From: Paenibacillus_D sp047238105
GTDB taxonomy: Bacteria; Bacillota; Bacilli; Paenibacillales; Paenibacillaceae
Direction: 5' to 3'
Assembly: GCF_047238105.1 (NCBI RefSeq)
Contig: NZ_JBDFMD010000001.1
Location: 7,130,001-7,194,000 of the forward strand
DNA length: 64,000 nucleotides
Below, one piece after another: positions 23,314 to 31,731 of the stretch. Numbering within the stretch: position 1 is the first letter of the stretch; the number at the start of each line of letters is the position of its first letter. A model generated the notes under the pieces. That model saw only the letters and a program-made list of their open reading frames with translations. It had not been told where the DNA came from and ran no database searches. The translations under genes and the position numbers were made by a program.

Positions 23314-23326
23314 TGTAAGCGTTTCC
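23314..23326. promoter_or_regulatory. cre-like half-matching site
   Basis: TGTAAGCGTTTCC resembles the CcpA operator (TGTAAGCGNTTNCA). It lies 20 bases before the AraC-type regulator gene. Confidence 0.45.
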
Positions 23327-23346
23327 TTGTAATCAGGGGGGGTTGT

Positions 23347-25617
23347 ATGAAACGAATACCTATGATGTTGCAGCTGATCGTCATCCTATTTTGTATTATG
23401 GCTATTCCTACGGCGATCTTGACATGGTACAGCGGCGAGCAGATGAGGCACCAGTCTGAGCATGCAATTGCTGAATCAGCACTCGACGGCTTGATAGCGA
23501 GCAGCCGGTTAAATGAAAATATGCTGAACAATCTTGCGCACAACACGGTTCGTCTGACGGCAACGCATATATTTGACCGTATCCGCCCGTATGCAACGTA
23601 CAATGAATTGAATGCGAATTTCAATACGGTCAGCAACGGGAGGGCTGTCCTGTATCAATTATTGAATCTGAATCGGATGGGCGAAGGGGTCCATTCGTCT
23701 TCCTTTTACCTCACTGACTCCGATTACGAGGTATCTACCGACAAAGGCATCAAGATGCTGGAAAATAACGAATCCCTGGACTGGATGAACGAAGCGCTCA
23801 ATGGGCACAGAGGGATCAGCGGCGTATGGTTCCCGCGCAGACTCGATACGGGTCACCACGTATTATCCTATGTGTTATCGCTGAACCGCCTTTCAACAAC
23901 GACTCGCGGCACAGTCGTCGTCAACCTCCATGAAGACCAGATCGAAGAGACATTCCAGTCCTCCGGAGCGGGGCAGAGGGGGTATATCCTGCTTAGCGAG
24001 AACGGCACGGTCATCTCTCACCCAGACAAGAGCAGACTTATGAGCAACGTCGTCGCCGATCCGGTCATCGGAGCTATCATCGAGGATGAGGCGAAGGAAG
24101 GCTTTGCGTTCCACAAGATCGATGGCGAAAGATTGCTCTATACCTGGTCCAAATCAAGCCATCTCGGCTGGATCAGTGTAAACATCCATTCTGTCGACGA
24201 ACTGCTGGTCAGCTCCCAGGCGAGGCAGCGCAGTGTCATTATCCTGACCGCAGTCATTATCCTGGCTGGTACGGTCCTGGCAGTGGTGCTCGCAACCTGG
24301 GTCTCCAAGCCGGCAAGAGAGCTGGTGCGCACGATGCGCTCACGGGGCAATCTGGCCGTGAAGGACGCCAATGAATTGGCTTACCTCAATGCCGCGTTCA
24401 AAAGGATGCGCGAAGAGGAGGAAGGACTGAACCAACTGCTGCACAAACGTGAACAGGATGCCCGCAGTCTGGCGGTTCACCAGTTAATCCGGGGGGAGCA
24501 AACCCCGGAAGCAAGTGAAGTGTTCCCTTGGTCTTCCTTTCTCGTAGCCGTCATGTCCATCGATCGGTACTCCTCCTATGTGAATGCCACCAACCCGGAG
24601 ACGCGAACGTATCATCGGTACCTGCTCATCACCCACTGTCAGAGCCGATTTCCGCAAGGCATCCGTACAGAATGCGTCTATCAAGGCAATGGCAGCTTCA
24701 TCATCGTGCTCAATTATAAGGACACAGACCGCGAGCGAGCGGGGTCGGACATCCACGACGCGCTTGTCCAGACCAGGGAGAAGGCTGCTGAGCTGCTCCG
24801 CCACTCGGTCACGATCGGCGTCAGCAGAAGGGCAGAGGACAGGACCGAGATCCCGGATTGTGTAGCCGAGGCGATGGAATCCATCAAGCAGCGCATGATC
24901 GAGGGCAGCGGCGGCATCTTGTACGAGAGAGAGAAGAACGGCAGCAACACGAAATATATCTATCCTGCCAACAGCGAGAGACGGATGCTTAACTATCTGG
25001 ATCAGGGCGATCTCGACAGCATAGCCAAAGAATTGGAGTTGATCGGCGCCGAGATTCGTTCAGCCGAGTACATCTCCTATGACAACATTCTATTTATCTA
25101 TTACCAGTTGGTGGGAGTCACGATCAAGCATCTGAGAGAAAACAATGTCAGCACGGCAAGGATCTTTGCAGGGAGAGGCAACGTATATGCCGCCCTTTCC
25201 GCCATCGACACATTGGACGAGCTTGAACAGTATGTATATGATTTTTGCCGCGAGATCGTGCAATATCTTGCACGGACACCGGGGGAGAGCAGCAACCAAT
25301 ACGGCGAGCGAATCGTAAGTTACCTGGAGGAGCGCTATCGTGAAGAAATCGTGTTCGAGGAGATGGCGAAGGAAATCGGCATCAGTTACTCTTACATGCG
25401 CAAGATCGTCTACGAGATGACCGGACAGAGCCTGAGCGATTATCTCAATATGCTGCGGATCGAGAAGGCGAAGGAGCTGCTCCAGCATTCAGATCTTACG
25501 ATTACGCAGATCGCTTCCGATGTCGGCTACTATAATGTTCAGAGCTTTAACCGTTTCTTCCGCAAATTCGAGGGACTCCCGCCGAGCGGATATAAAGCAA
25601 AAAGCCGGGCCAATTGA
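23347..25617 (+). CDS. Membrane-anchored AraC-family regulator with Cache-like sensor
   Basis: A 756-residue one-component sensor-regulator. An N-terminal transmembrane helix (about 7-27), a large extracellular double-Cache-like domain (about 35-295; SYVLSLNRLSTTTRGTVVVNL, GYILLSENGTVISHPD), a second transmembrane helix (about 298-318; VIILTAVIILAGTVLAVVLATWV), a cytoplasmic linker, and the C-terminal AraC double helix-turn-helix (about 655-755; FEEMAKEIGISYSYMRKIVYEMTG, ITQIASDVGYYNVQSFNRFFRKFEGLPPSGY). This type senses an extracellular sugar or binding-protein state and switches on the adjacent importer. It stands upstream of the LplB-type operon in the same direction. Confidence 0.9.
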   Translation: MKRIPMMLQLIVILFCIMAIPTAILTWYSGEQMRHQSEHAIAESALDGLIASSRLNENMLNNLAHNTVRLTATHIFDRIRPYATYNELNANFNTVSNGRAVLYQLLNLNRMGEGVHSSSFYLTDSDYEVSTDKGIKMLENNESLDWMNEALNGHRGISGVWFPRRLDTGHHVLSYVLSLNRLSTTTRGTVVVNLHEDQIEETFQSSGAGQRGYILLSENGTVISHPDKSRLMSNVVADPVIGAIIEDEAKEGFAFHKIDGERLLYTWSKSSHLGWISVNIHSVDELLVSSQARQRSVIILTAVIILAGTVLAVVLATWVSKPARELVRTMRSRGNLAVKDANELAYLNAAFKRMREEEEGLNQLLHKREQDARSLAVHQLIRGEQTPEASEVFPWSSFLVAVMSIDRYSSYVNATNPETRTYHRYLLITHCQSRFPQGIRTECVYQGNGSFIIVLNYKDTDRERAGSDIHDALVQTREKAAELLRHSVTIGVSRRAEDRTEIPDCVAEAMESIKQRMIEGSGGILYEREKNGSNTKYIYPANSERRMLNYLDQGDLDSIAKELELIGAEIRSAEYISYDNILFIYYQLVGVTIKHLRENNVSTARIFAGRGNVYAALSAIDTLDELEQYVYDFCREIVQYLARTPGESSNQYGERIVSYLEERYREEIVFEEMAKEIGISYSYMRKIVYEMTGQSLSDYLNMLRIEKAKELLQHSDLTITQIASDVGYYNVQSFNRFFRKFEGLPPSGYKAKSRAN

Positions 25618-25784
25618 GCCGCATCTCACAGCTGCCTCCTGTACGTTTCAACCAGGCAAGGCAGCTTTACTTTTGCTTCTACTTATCAAAATTGATCATC
25701 GCAGTGCCGGAAAACCGCTAAAAACCTGGGAAAAGAGCAAAAGTGATAGGTCAATATCAAAGCTCATGATTTACCGTTGCAAAA

Positions 25785-25798
25785 TGAAAGCGCTATGA
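25785..25798. promoter_or_regulatory. cre box before the LplB-type operon
   Basis: TGAAAGCGCTATGA closely matches the cre consensus and lies about 70 bases upstream of the first permease start. The intergenic stretch 25618-25867 holds nothing else recognisable. Confidence 0.65.
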
Positions 25799-25867
25799 TA
25801 AAGGCAACCTCAAGCGATCCGATAAGGGATCCATCAGAGATATTCCGGGTTAAAAGGAGGTGAGACT

Positions 25868-26830
25868 TTGAAAGCTGAACCAACGGCGAAGGCTGAAACT
25901 GCAGCTCTATCTCGCAAGATGTCCTCACGAGGATTCGGTTATTATCTTCGCCGGGACTGGCAGCTGTATGCCCTGTTGACCATTCCACTTGCGTTTGTCC
26001 TGCTCTTCAAGTACGCGCCGATGTCCGGCCTCATGCTTGCTTTTAAGGATTATAAGATTGCAAGGGGGTTCTGGGGAAGCGACTGGGTAGGGTTTCAAGT
26101 GTTCCTGGATCTGTTTGCCCGTCCAGACTTCGGCCGCGCGGTCCGCAATACGCTGCTGCTCAATGTATTGGATCTGCTCTTCAGTTTTACGGCACCGATC
26201 ATACTTGCACTATTACTGAATGAAATCAAGAGCGTCTTCTTCAAGCGAGTCAATCAGACGCTGCTCTACCTGCCTCACTTCCTGTCCTGGGTCATCATCG
26301 GCGCGATCGCGTATCAGCTTCTCGGTCATGGCAGCGGGATGGTCAATAATCTCCTGGAGCAGCTGGGGGCCAACCGTATCCCGTTCCTGCAGGAGAATAC
26401 GAACTGGCTGTTCAGTTATCTGGCCATCGGTGTATGGCAGAGCATGGGGTGGGGGACGATCATCTATCTGGCAGCGATCACGGCTGTGAATCCCGAGCTC
26501 TACGAAGCGGCCACGGTTGACGGGGCGGGGCGCTGGCGCAAGATGTGGAATGTGACCATCCCATCTATCCGGATGACGATCGTGATGCTGCTTATCCTCA
26601 GCCTCGGCAACGTGATGGGAGGTTCGTTCGAGCGGATCATGGCATTGATGAACAAAGCGACGACCGAATATACCACCACGATCCCTGTACTAGTATACCG
26701 GTGGGGGATTGAAGGCGGCGATTTCAGCCGGGCCACAGCACTTGGATTGTTCCAAGCGATCATCGGCTTGATCCTCGTACTCCTCGCCGATCGGATCGCC
26801 AAGAAATTAGGGGAGGAGGGATTACTGTAG
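25868..26830 (+). CDS. ABC transporter permease, LplB type
   Basis: A 320-residue permease with six transmembrane segments and the diagnostic LplB-type N-terminal motif FKYAPMSGLMLAFKDYKIARGFWGSDWVGF. The EAA motif is YEAATVDGAGRWRKMWNVTIPSI. These permeases belong to importers for complex or uronic-acid-containing oligosaccharides. TTG start, with a perfect AAAGGAGGTGA before it. Followed after 15 bases by the partner permease. No ATPase in the operon. Confidence 0.92.
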   Translation: MKAEPTAKAETAALSRKMSSRGFGYYLRRDWQLYALLTIPLAFVLLFKYAPMSGLMLAFKDYKIARGFWGSDWVGFQVFLDLFARPDFGRAVRNTLLLNVLDLLFSFTAPIILALLLNEIKSVFFKRVNQTLLYLPHFLSWVIIGAIAYQLLGHGSGMVNNLLEQLGANRIPFLQENTNWLFSYLAIGVWQSMGWGTIIYLAAITAVNPELYEAATVDGAGRWRKMWNVTIPSIRMTIVMLLILSLGNVMGGSFERIMALMNKATTEYTTTIPVLVYRWGIEGGDFSRATALGLFQAIIGLILVLLADRIAKKLGEEGLL

Positions 26831-26845
26831 AAAGGAGGCACACCC

Positions 26846-27739
26846 ATGAGAGATAAAGCCTATGCCGCTCCCCGTCGGATTCGCCTGGACGTGTGGGATA
26901 TCCTGATTCATCTTGTGATCGTTATTGCTTCGCTCGCCTGTCTGTTGCCATTCCTGCATGTTGTGGCAAAGTCTTTAAGCGATGACGCATATGTTATTGC
27001 CCAGAAAGTATTTCTGATCCCGCAAGGGTTTACATTGGGTGCATATGAGAAAATTTTCGCTGATGCAAGCATCGTCCGTTCATTGTATGTAAGCGTTGTA
27101 GTGACTGTACTATTCACGGTTATCGGCATGATCGTTACCATCTGTGCGGCGTATCCTTTATCCAGGCCTCAACTGAAAGGTCGGGTCGTCCTTACTTTTA
27201 TCTGCGTGTTTACCCTGTACTTCGGGGGCGGGATTATCCCCGACTACATGCTCGTGAACAGTCTCGGGATGCTGGATACGATCTGGTCGCTCGTGCTGCC
27301 GTTGTCGTTCAGCGCGTTCAATATGCTGATCTTGAGAACTTCGATCATGAGTTCGATTCCGATCAGTCTGGAGGAGTCGGCACGGATGGACGGGGCGGGA
27401 CATTTCCGCATCCTGATCAGCGTGGTGCTGCCATTGTGCAAGCCGATCCTCGCCACCCTTTCATTGTTCTATGCTGTTGGTCGATGGAACGCGTATCAGG
27501 ATGCCTTGTTCTACATCAAATTTAACGTTGATCTGCGGCCATTGCAGCTGAAGTTGTATTATCTCGTCGTTCAAGCGAGCGAGAGCTTCCAGCTCGAAGC
27601 CACCACTGTGCAGCTCTCCAATCCTGAAGTATTGAAGGCATCCGTTGTCGTCTTCGCGACGCTGCCGATCGTCTGTGTCTATCCTTTTATTCAGAAGTAT
27701 TTTGTCCAAGGCGTCATGCTCGGATCGGTGAAGGGCTAA
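26846..27739 (+). CDS. ABC transporter permease, YtcP/LplC type
   Basis: A 297-residue permease with six transmembrane segments, SDDAYVIAQKVFLIPQGFTLGAYEKIF after the first, and the EAA motif LEESARMDGAGHFRILISVVLPLCKPILA; ends GSVKG. The long insert DLRPLQLKLYYLVVQASES between the last two helices is usual for this subfamily. ATG after AAAGGAGG. Confidence 0.92.
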   Translation: MRDKAYAAPRRIRLDVWDILIHLVIVIASLACLLPFLHVVAKSLSDDAYVIAQKVFLIPQGFTLGAYEKIFADASIVRSLYVSVVVTVLFTVIGMIVTICAAYPLSRPQLKGRVVLTFICVFTLYFGGGIIPDYMLVNSLGMLDTIWSLVLPLSFSAFNMLILRTSIMSSIPISLEESARMDGAGHFRILISVVLPLCKPILATLSLFYAVGRWNAYQDALFYIKFNVDLRPLQLKLYYLVVQASESFQLEATTVQLSNPEVLKASVVVFATLPIVCVYPFIQKYFVQGVMLGSVKG

Positions 27740-27787
27740 TCCGGCTGGACCGGATAACGTTATTATGATCATATGGGGGAATAAGGG

Positions 27788-29443
27788 ATGAGCAAAAGAA
27801 AAAAGCTAACGATGTTCATGGCCATCATGGTGAGCGCAAGCTTACTGGCGGGATGCACAAATAACAGCAATGGCGGCAGCTCCGATACGGAGACGCCCCC
27901 TCCAGCGAATACGGATAATGTCGGCGATGCCGGCACAGATAACGAAGGGTTTCCCGACTATTCGCAAGGCTTCCCGGAAACCGTTACCCTGGACATACCG
28001 GTATATGAGCGCGCATTCGAAGGCTGGAACGTTACCGATAATTACTATACCCGCTGGATCCAGCAGGAGTTTGGCGAGCAATTCAACGTAAATGTCAATT
28101 TTGTCCCCATTACGCGCAACAATGAAGTGACGGATTTCGAACAGCTGCTTGCCGCACGCAAAGCGCCGGATATTATCTTCCATTATGATATGCCGCAAGC
28201 GCTGGCGTACTATGGCGAAGATGTCATGCAGCCGCTGGATCTGGAGGAGATCGCAAACTACGCTCCGACTTACTGGGCAAATTTGGGCGAGACGATCCAG
28301 CAGTACGGCGTCGTAGATGACCAACATATCTTTTTCTTCGCAGCACGGCCGGACACGGACAACTTCGTCAACCTGATCCGCAAGGACTGGGTAGAGCAAG
28401 TAGGGATGAAAGTAGAGGATTTGACTTCACTGGAGAAATACAATGACATGCTGGTGAAGTGGAAGGAAGCGGGACTCGGCGTCACCGGCGGTGCGCTCAC
28501 TCGCAACAACTATGTCTACAGCTATCCATTCCGCGATTGGCCGATCGATCCGCAAGAGCGCGCGCTGTATTCGGATCTTGCTGTAGCGGACTTGACCACA
28601 CCGGCAACGGAAGGCTGGCTGCGCAACCTGAGTTATCAGTTTAATAACGGCCTGATCGACAAAGAGTTTTATCTGCGCGACGACGACGGCAAGATCAAGT
28701 CCGAGTTTGTGGCAGGCCGGACAGGAACGTACGGTTTCTACCTGGCCAGCAACACGGATGTGTTCGAAGCAACCCTGAAAAATAATCCGCAAGCCGAATT
28801 CGCAGTCGTGCCTCCCGGAGCAGGCGTGCCTGAAGGCAAAGTTCCGCAAGCTAGAGCCTACTGGCCGTTTGGCTTCATCATGGGCATCAATTATATGTCC
28901 ACTGCGGAAGAGCGCGCCGCAGTCTGGATGTACCTGGAGTGGATGAGTCAGCAAGAAAATCTGTTCTTCCTGCAAAACGGCGTGGAGGGAGAGAACTATA
29001 CCCTTGATGAGGAAGGGCTCCCCCAAAGAAACCCGGATTTTACAGGAGCATCCGTCCTGGCGCAAAACAACAATAAGGATTACTGGGCACTCGTCACGGA
29101 AACCGCGATGTTCGAAACTCCCGAGCTGACATTGAAATACAATCTTCGGAACTGGGCTCCTCCAGGGTATGAGCAGATTGCCGAGGATATGATCAGATAT
29201 CGCGACGAGACAGCTGAGTACCGGACGCCAGATGCGCTGTTTACAGTCGTACTGGAGAAGGTGAACGATTACAAAGCGGACTTGAATTCGCTCTTCCAGG
29301 AATTGTATCTGGATATTGTCCTTGCCCCCGAGGCGGACTTTGAAGCGAAATACGAAGCGGCCAAACAACGCTACCTTAATGCGGGCTACCAGGAAATCCT
29401 GGACGAAAAACAGCAAGCCATCGACGCCGGTCAATTCCGGTAA
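27788..29443 (+). CDS. Extracellular solute-binding lipoprotein (YtcQ/LipO-like)
   Basis: A 551-residue lipoprotein (signal ending LLAGC, cysteine 22, then an acidic Ser/Gly/Pro linker) of the large solute-binding subfamily that pairs with LplB/YtcP permeases. Typical segments: YTRWIQQEFGEQFNVNVNFVPITR, APDIIFHYDMPQALAYYGEDVMQPL and MYLEWMSQQENLFFLQNGVEGENY. ATG after GGGGGAATAAGGG. It binds the transported glycan; identity not visible. Terminator at 29489-29525. Confidence 0.91.
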   Translation: MSKRKKLTMFMAIMVSASLLAGCTNNSNGGSSDTETPPPANTDNVGDAGTDNEGFPDYSQGFPETVTLDIPVYERAFEGWNVTDNYYTRWIQQEFGEQFNVNVNFVPITRNNEVTDFEQLLAARKAPDIIFHYDMPQALAYYGEDVMQPLDLEEIANYAPTYWANLGETIQQYGVVDDQHIFFFAARPDTDNFVNLIRKDWVEQVGMKVEDLTSLEKYNDMLVKWKEAGLGVTGGALTRNNYVYSYPFRDWPIDPQERALYSDLAVADLTTPATEGWLRNLSYQFNNGLIDKEFYLRDDDGKIKSEFVAGRTGTYGFYLASNTDVFEATLKNNPQAEFAVVPPGAGVPEGKVPQARAYWPFGFIMGINYMSTAEERAAVWMYLEWMSQQENLFFLQNGVEGENYTLDEEGLPQRNPDFTGASVLAQNNNKDYWALVTETAMFETPELTLKYNLRNWAPPGYEQIAEDMIRYRDETAEYRTPDALFTVVLEKVNDYKADLNSLFQELYLDIVLAPEADFEAKYEAAKQRYLNAGYQEILDEKQQAIDAGQFR

Positions 29444-29488
29444 AAACAAGTCAAGTAAATGGGACAAATGATGACTATCTAGTATGCC

Positions 29489-29525
29489 GGCCTATGTCTG
29501 CTCTCGAAGCAGCATAGGCTTTTCC
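29489..29525 (+). terminator. Intrinsic terminator of the LplB-type operon
   Basis: GCCTATG, inner CTGCT/AGCAG pairing and CATAGGC form a hairpin with a one-base bulge, followed by TTTTCCC. Confidence 0.78.
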
Positions 29526-29540
29526 CTATCCGCCATGGAT

Positions 29541-29581
29541 ACAAAAAAAATCGAAAGCACGTCTCTGCGGAGGGACGTGCT
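29541..29581 (-). terminator. Intrinsic terminator of trhO
   Basis: On the minus strand AGCACGTC and GACGTGCT form an eight-base stem, followed by TTCGA and a run of eight T; it lies 18 bases after the trhO stop. Confidence 0.85.
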
Positions 29582-29598
29582 CACAAGTGGGGCTGTAC

Positions 29599-30495
29599 TT
29601 AGCCAATATTGACTTTAGTGTCATGCTGAAAACAATCGTCCGAGCAGTAGCTCTGGTGTTCTTCCAGACAATCGTCACATACCAGATGCTGCAGATGGCA
29701 TGTATCGTCAGCGCAGTTAATGTAGTGGTCAGTCGGGGTATCGCAGTGGTGGCATCTGCCGACGGTAATGTCCTCATCCGTCTGATTGACGCGAACCGAG
29801 ATACGCTCGTCGAATACGTACATCTTGCCGTCGAACAACCGTCCCTGCACTTCCGGATCCTTGCCGTAGGTAACAATGCCGCCCTCCAACTGGGCGACGT
29901 CGCTGAAGCCTTCACTTATCAGAACGCCAGTCAGCTTCTCGCAGCGAATGCCGCCCGTGCAGTAAGTCAGAATCGTCTTGTCTTTGGCATCCTTCAGGTT
30001 GTTGCGGATCCATTCGGGAAATTCGCGGAACGACTCCACTGTCGGACGGATCGCATTGCGGAAGTGTCCGAGGTCGTATTCATAATCGTTGCGACCATCC
30101 ACGACAATGACATCATCGCGCTGGAGCTGTTCATAGAACTCTTTTGGCGATAAGCGCTTGCCACTCGTAACGTTCGGATCAAGCGGAGTTTCGTAGCGCA
30201 AGGTGACCAATTCTTTCTTGGGCCGGACGAACAGCTTCTTGAAGGCGTGACCGTCATGCTCGTCAATCTTGAACACCATGTCTTGGAAGTAAGGGTGGGC
30301 GTGCATATAGGCCATATACGCATCCGTCTGCTCCACGGTGCCGGAGAGCGTCCCGTTGATGCCTTCTTCGGCTACTAGGATCCGACCTTTGACACCAAGC
30401 TCCTTGCAGTATTCCAAGTGCTCCTTGGCAAAGACTTCATGATCTTCAATGTGGACATATTTATAGTACAACAAGATTCTGTATTGGTTTTCCAT
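29599..30495 (-). CDS. trhO: tRNA uridine(34) hydroxylase / rhodanese-related protein
   Basis: A 298-residue protein of the TrhO (YceA/YbfQ) family, which makes 5-hydroxyuridine at the wobble position of tRNA. N-terminal acylphosphatase-like domain (about 1-100; GRILVAEEGINGTLSGT), central rhodanese domain (about 120-225) with active cysteine in TYCTGGIRCEK and DGRNDYEYDLGHFRNA, and a C-terminal Cys-rich part (CHHCDTPTDHYINC...CHLQHLVCDDC...YCSDDC) that probably binds zinc. Start at ATG 30495 after CAGGAG; the longer frame to 30585 has no site. Single gene. Confidence 0.93.
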   Translation of the reverse strand: MENQYRILLYYKYVHIEDHEVFAKEHLEYCKELGVKGRILVAEEGINGTLSGTVEQTDAYMAYMHAHPYFQDMVFKIDEHDGHAFKKLFVRPKKELVTLRYETPLDPNVTSGKRLSPKEFYEQLQRDDVIVVDGRNDYEYDLGHFRNAIRPTVESFREFPEWIRNNLKDAKDKTILTYCTGGIRCEKLTGVLISEGFSDVAQLEGGIVTYGKDPEVQGRLFDGKMYVFDERISVRVNQTDEDITVGRCHHCDTPTDHYINCADDTCHLQHLVCDDCLEEHQSYCSDDCFQHDTKVNIG

Positions 30496-30691
30496 GTTGA
30501 TTCTCCTGACTGAGCTATGATTATTGGGGAGGATCAGGCTCGACCTTCCTCTTACCTGCGGTGAAACATGTCTATTATACAACATGTCATTTCAATAGTG
30601 TAGTGATGAGTGTAGTCTTCAAAATAGAGCGCTTTATTTGACGCCCAGAATGTCATACAATGGTTTTAAATTCGAATCGGGGGGGATCTGA

Positions 30692-31255
30692 ATGGGGAAA
30701 CAATTTCCAGCATTACTCGCGGAGCATATGGCCTTTATCCGGGAGCAGCACATGTTCTTTGTCGGTACGGCTCCATTATCGGGGGAAGGGCATGTCAATC
30801 TGTCGCCGAAAGGACATGACACGTTCAGGATCCTGTCCGAACGTCAATTCGCCTATCTGGACCTGACCGGAAGCGGCAATGAAACCAGTGCGCATCTCGA
30901 AGAAAACGGCCGCATCACGATCATGTTCTGCGCATTCCAGGGGCCGCCGAACATCCTTCGCCTGTACGGAACCGGGACGGTCGTGTTGCCGGAGCATAGC
31001 GAGTGGGAGTCGCTGTATGCCAGGTTTGATCCGATTCCCGGAGCTAGACAGATTATCGTCATCGATATACATAAAGTCCAGACGTCCTGCGGGTATTCGG
31101 TGCCATTCATGTCTTACCAGAAGGAGCGGGACACACTCCAGCGGTGGGCGGAGCACAAAGGCGAGGAAGGATTGCGCAGCTACTGGCTAGAGAAGAATAT
31201 GAGCAGTCTCGACCAACTGCCGACATCGCTAGCAAAAAAAGGGGAAGCTAGATGA
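30692..31255 (+). CDS. Pyridoxamine 5'-phosphate oxidase-fold protein
   Basis: A 187-residue flavin-binding split-barrel protein: MFFVGTAPLSGEGHVNLSPKGHDTFRILS, then AYLDLTGSGNETSAHLEENGRITIMFCAF and LRLYGTGTVV. This YdhR/PPOX group binds FMN or F420-like cofactors and is found in many Bacillota without a defined substrate; it is not the PdxH enzyme by length and motif. ATG after GGGGGG. Stands alone. Confidence 0.83.
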   Translation: MGKQFPALLAEHMAFIREQHMFFVGTAPLSGEGHVNLSPKGHDTFRILSERQFAYLDLTGSGNETSAHLEENGRITIMFCAFQGPPNILRLYGTGTVVLPEHSEWESLYARFDPIPGARQIIVIDIHKVQTSCGYSVPFMSYQKERDTLQRWAEHKGEEGLRSYWLEKNMSSLDQLPTSLAKKGEAR

Positions 31256-31428
31256 ATGCCGACAAGGAACTTATCTTCAACAGGCCACCATTTGTCGCCC
31301 ATCCGCTGGGACGATAAACAATTCGAGAATGGATACGATAGGTTTATGGCCTATGGATAAATTAATTCATTTAATTATTAATGAGATTAATAAATCGGAC
31401 CAATCAATGCACAACTTCTCTCCCTAGA

Positions 31429-31585
31429 CTGGGGACAGCTTCTGTTATAAGGGCAAGCCGGTGAATGAAGATAAGAAAAAGGCCGATCAAGCGCTATCCC
31501 TATTAAAATAAAGAACGCCAAGGCAGAGTTTTGATGAGATTGCCAAACGTCTCAAAGCCGCAGGCAATATAAAGGAATAGGTCCA
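31429..31585 (+). other. Possible decayed coding remnant in a gene-poor stretch
   Basis: The interval 31256-31731 has no intact gene. Between 31435 and 31580 one frame reads KGKPVNEDKKKADQALSLLK and stop, and the next in-frame segment reads SFDEIAKRLKAAGNIKE and stop. The pattern (a lysine-rich helix ADQAL..LLK then SFDEIAKRL) resembles the parvulin-like domain of peptidyl-prolyl isomerases or other helical proteins, but it is too short for a firm call. A terminator hairpin follows at 31593. Confidence 0.25.
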
Positions 31586-31592
31586 CGTTACG

Positions 31593-31626
31593 AACGCTAA
31601 GCTCCCAGCAGGGGCTTGGCGTTTTT
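31593..31626 (+). terminator. Intrinsic terminator
   Basis: AACGCTAAGC, loop, GCTTGGCGTT with one mismatch, then TTTTG. It follows the possible remnant and precedes the histidine kinase by about 105 bases. Confidence 0.7.
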
Positions 31627-31731
31627 GTATTGACAGCTTCGGTAGGAATGGGAGAAGATACTTAATGGTATACCCCCTTAAGATGATATATTAGTTAACA
31701 TGGAAGATTTTGAAATCCTAGAGGTGACATC

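Noticed and set aside
28427..29467. A 346-codon minus-strand open frame
   Set aside because: Opposite the solute-binding lipoprotein gene; no recognisable protein features.
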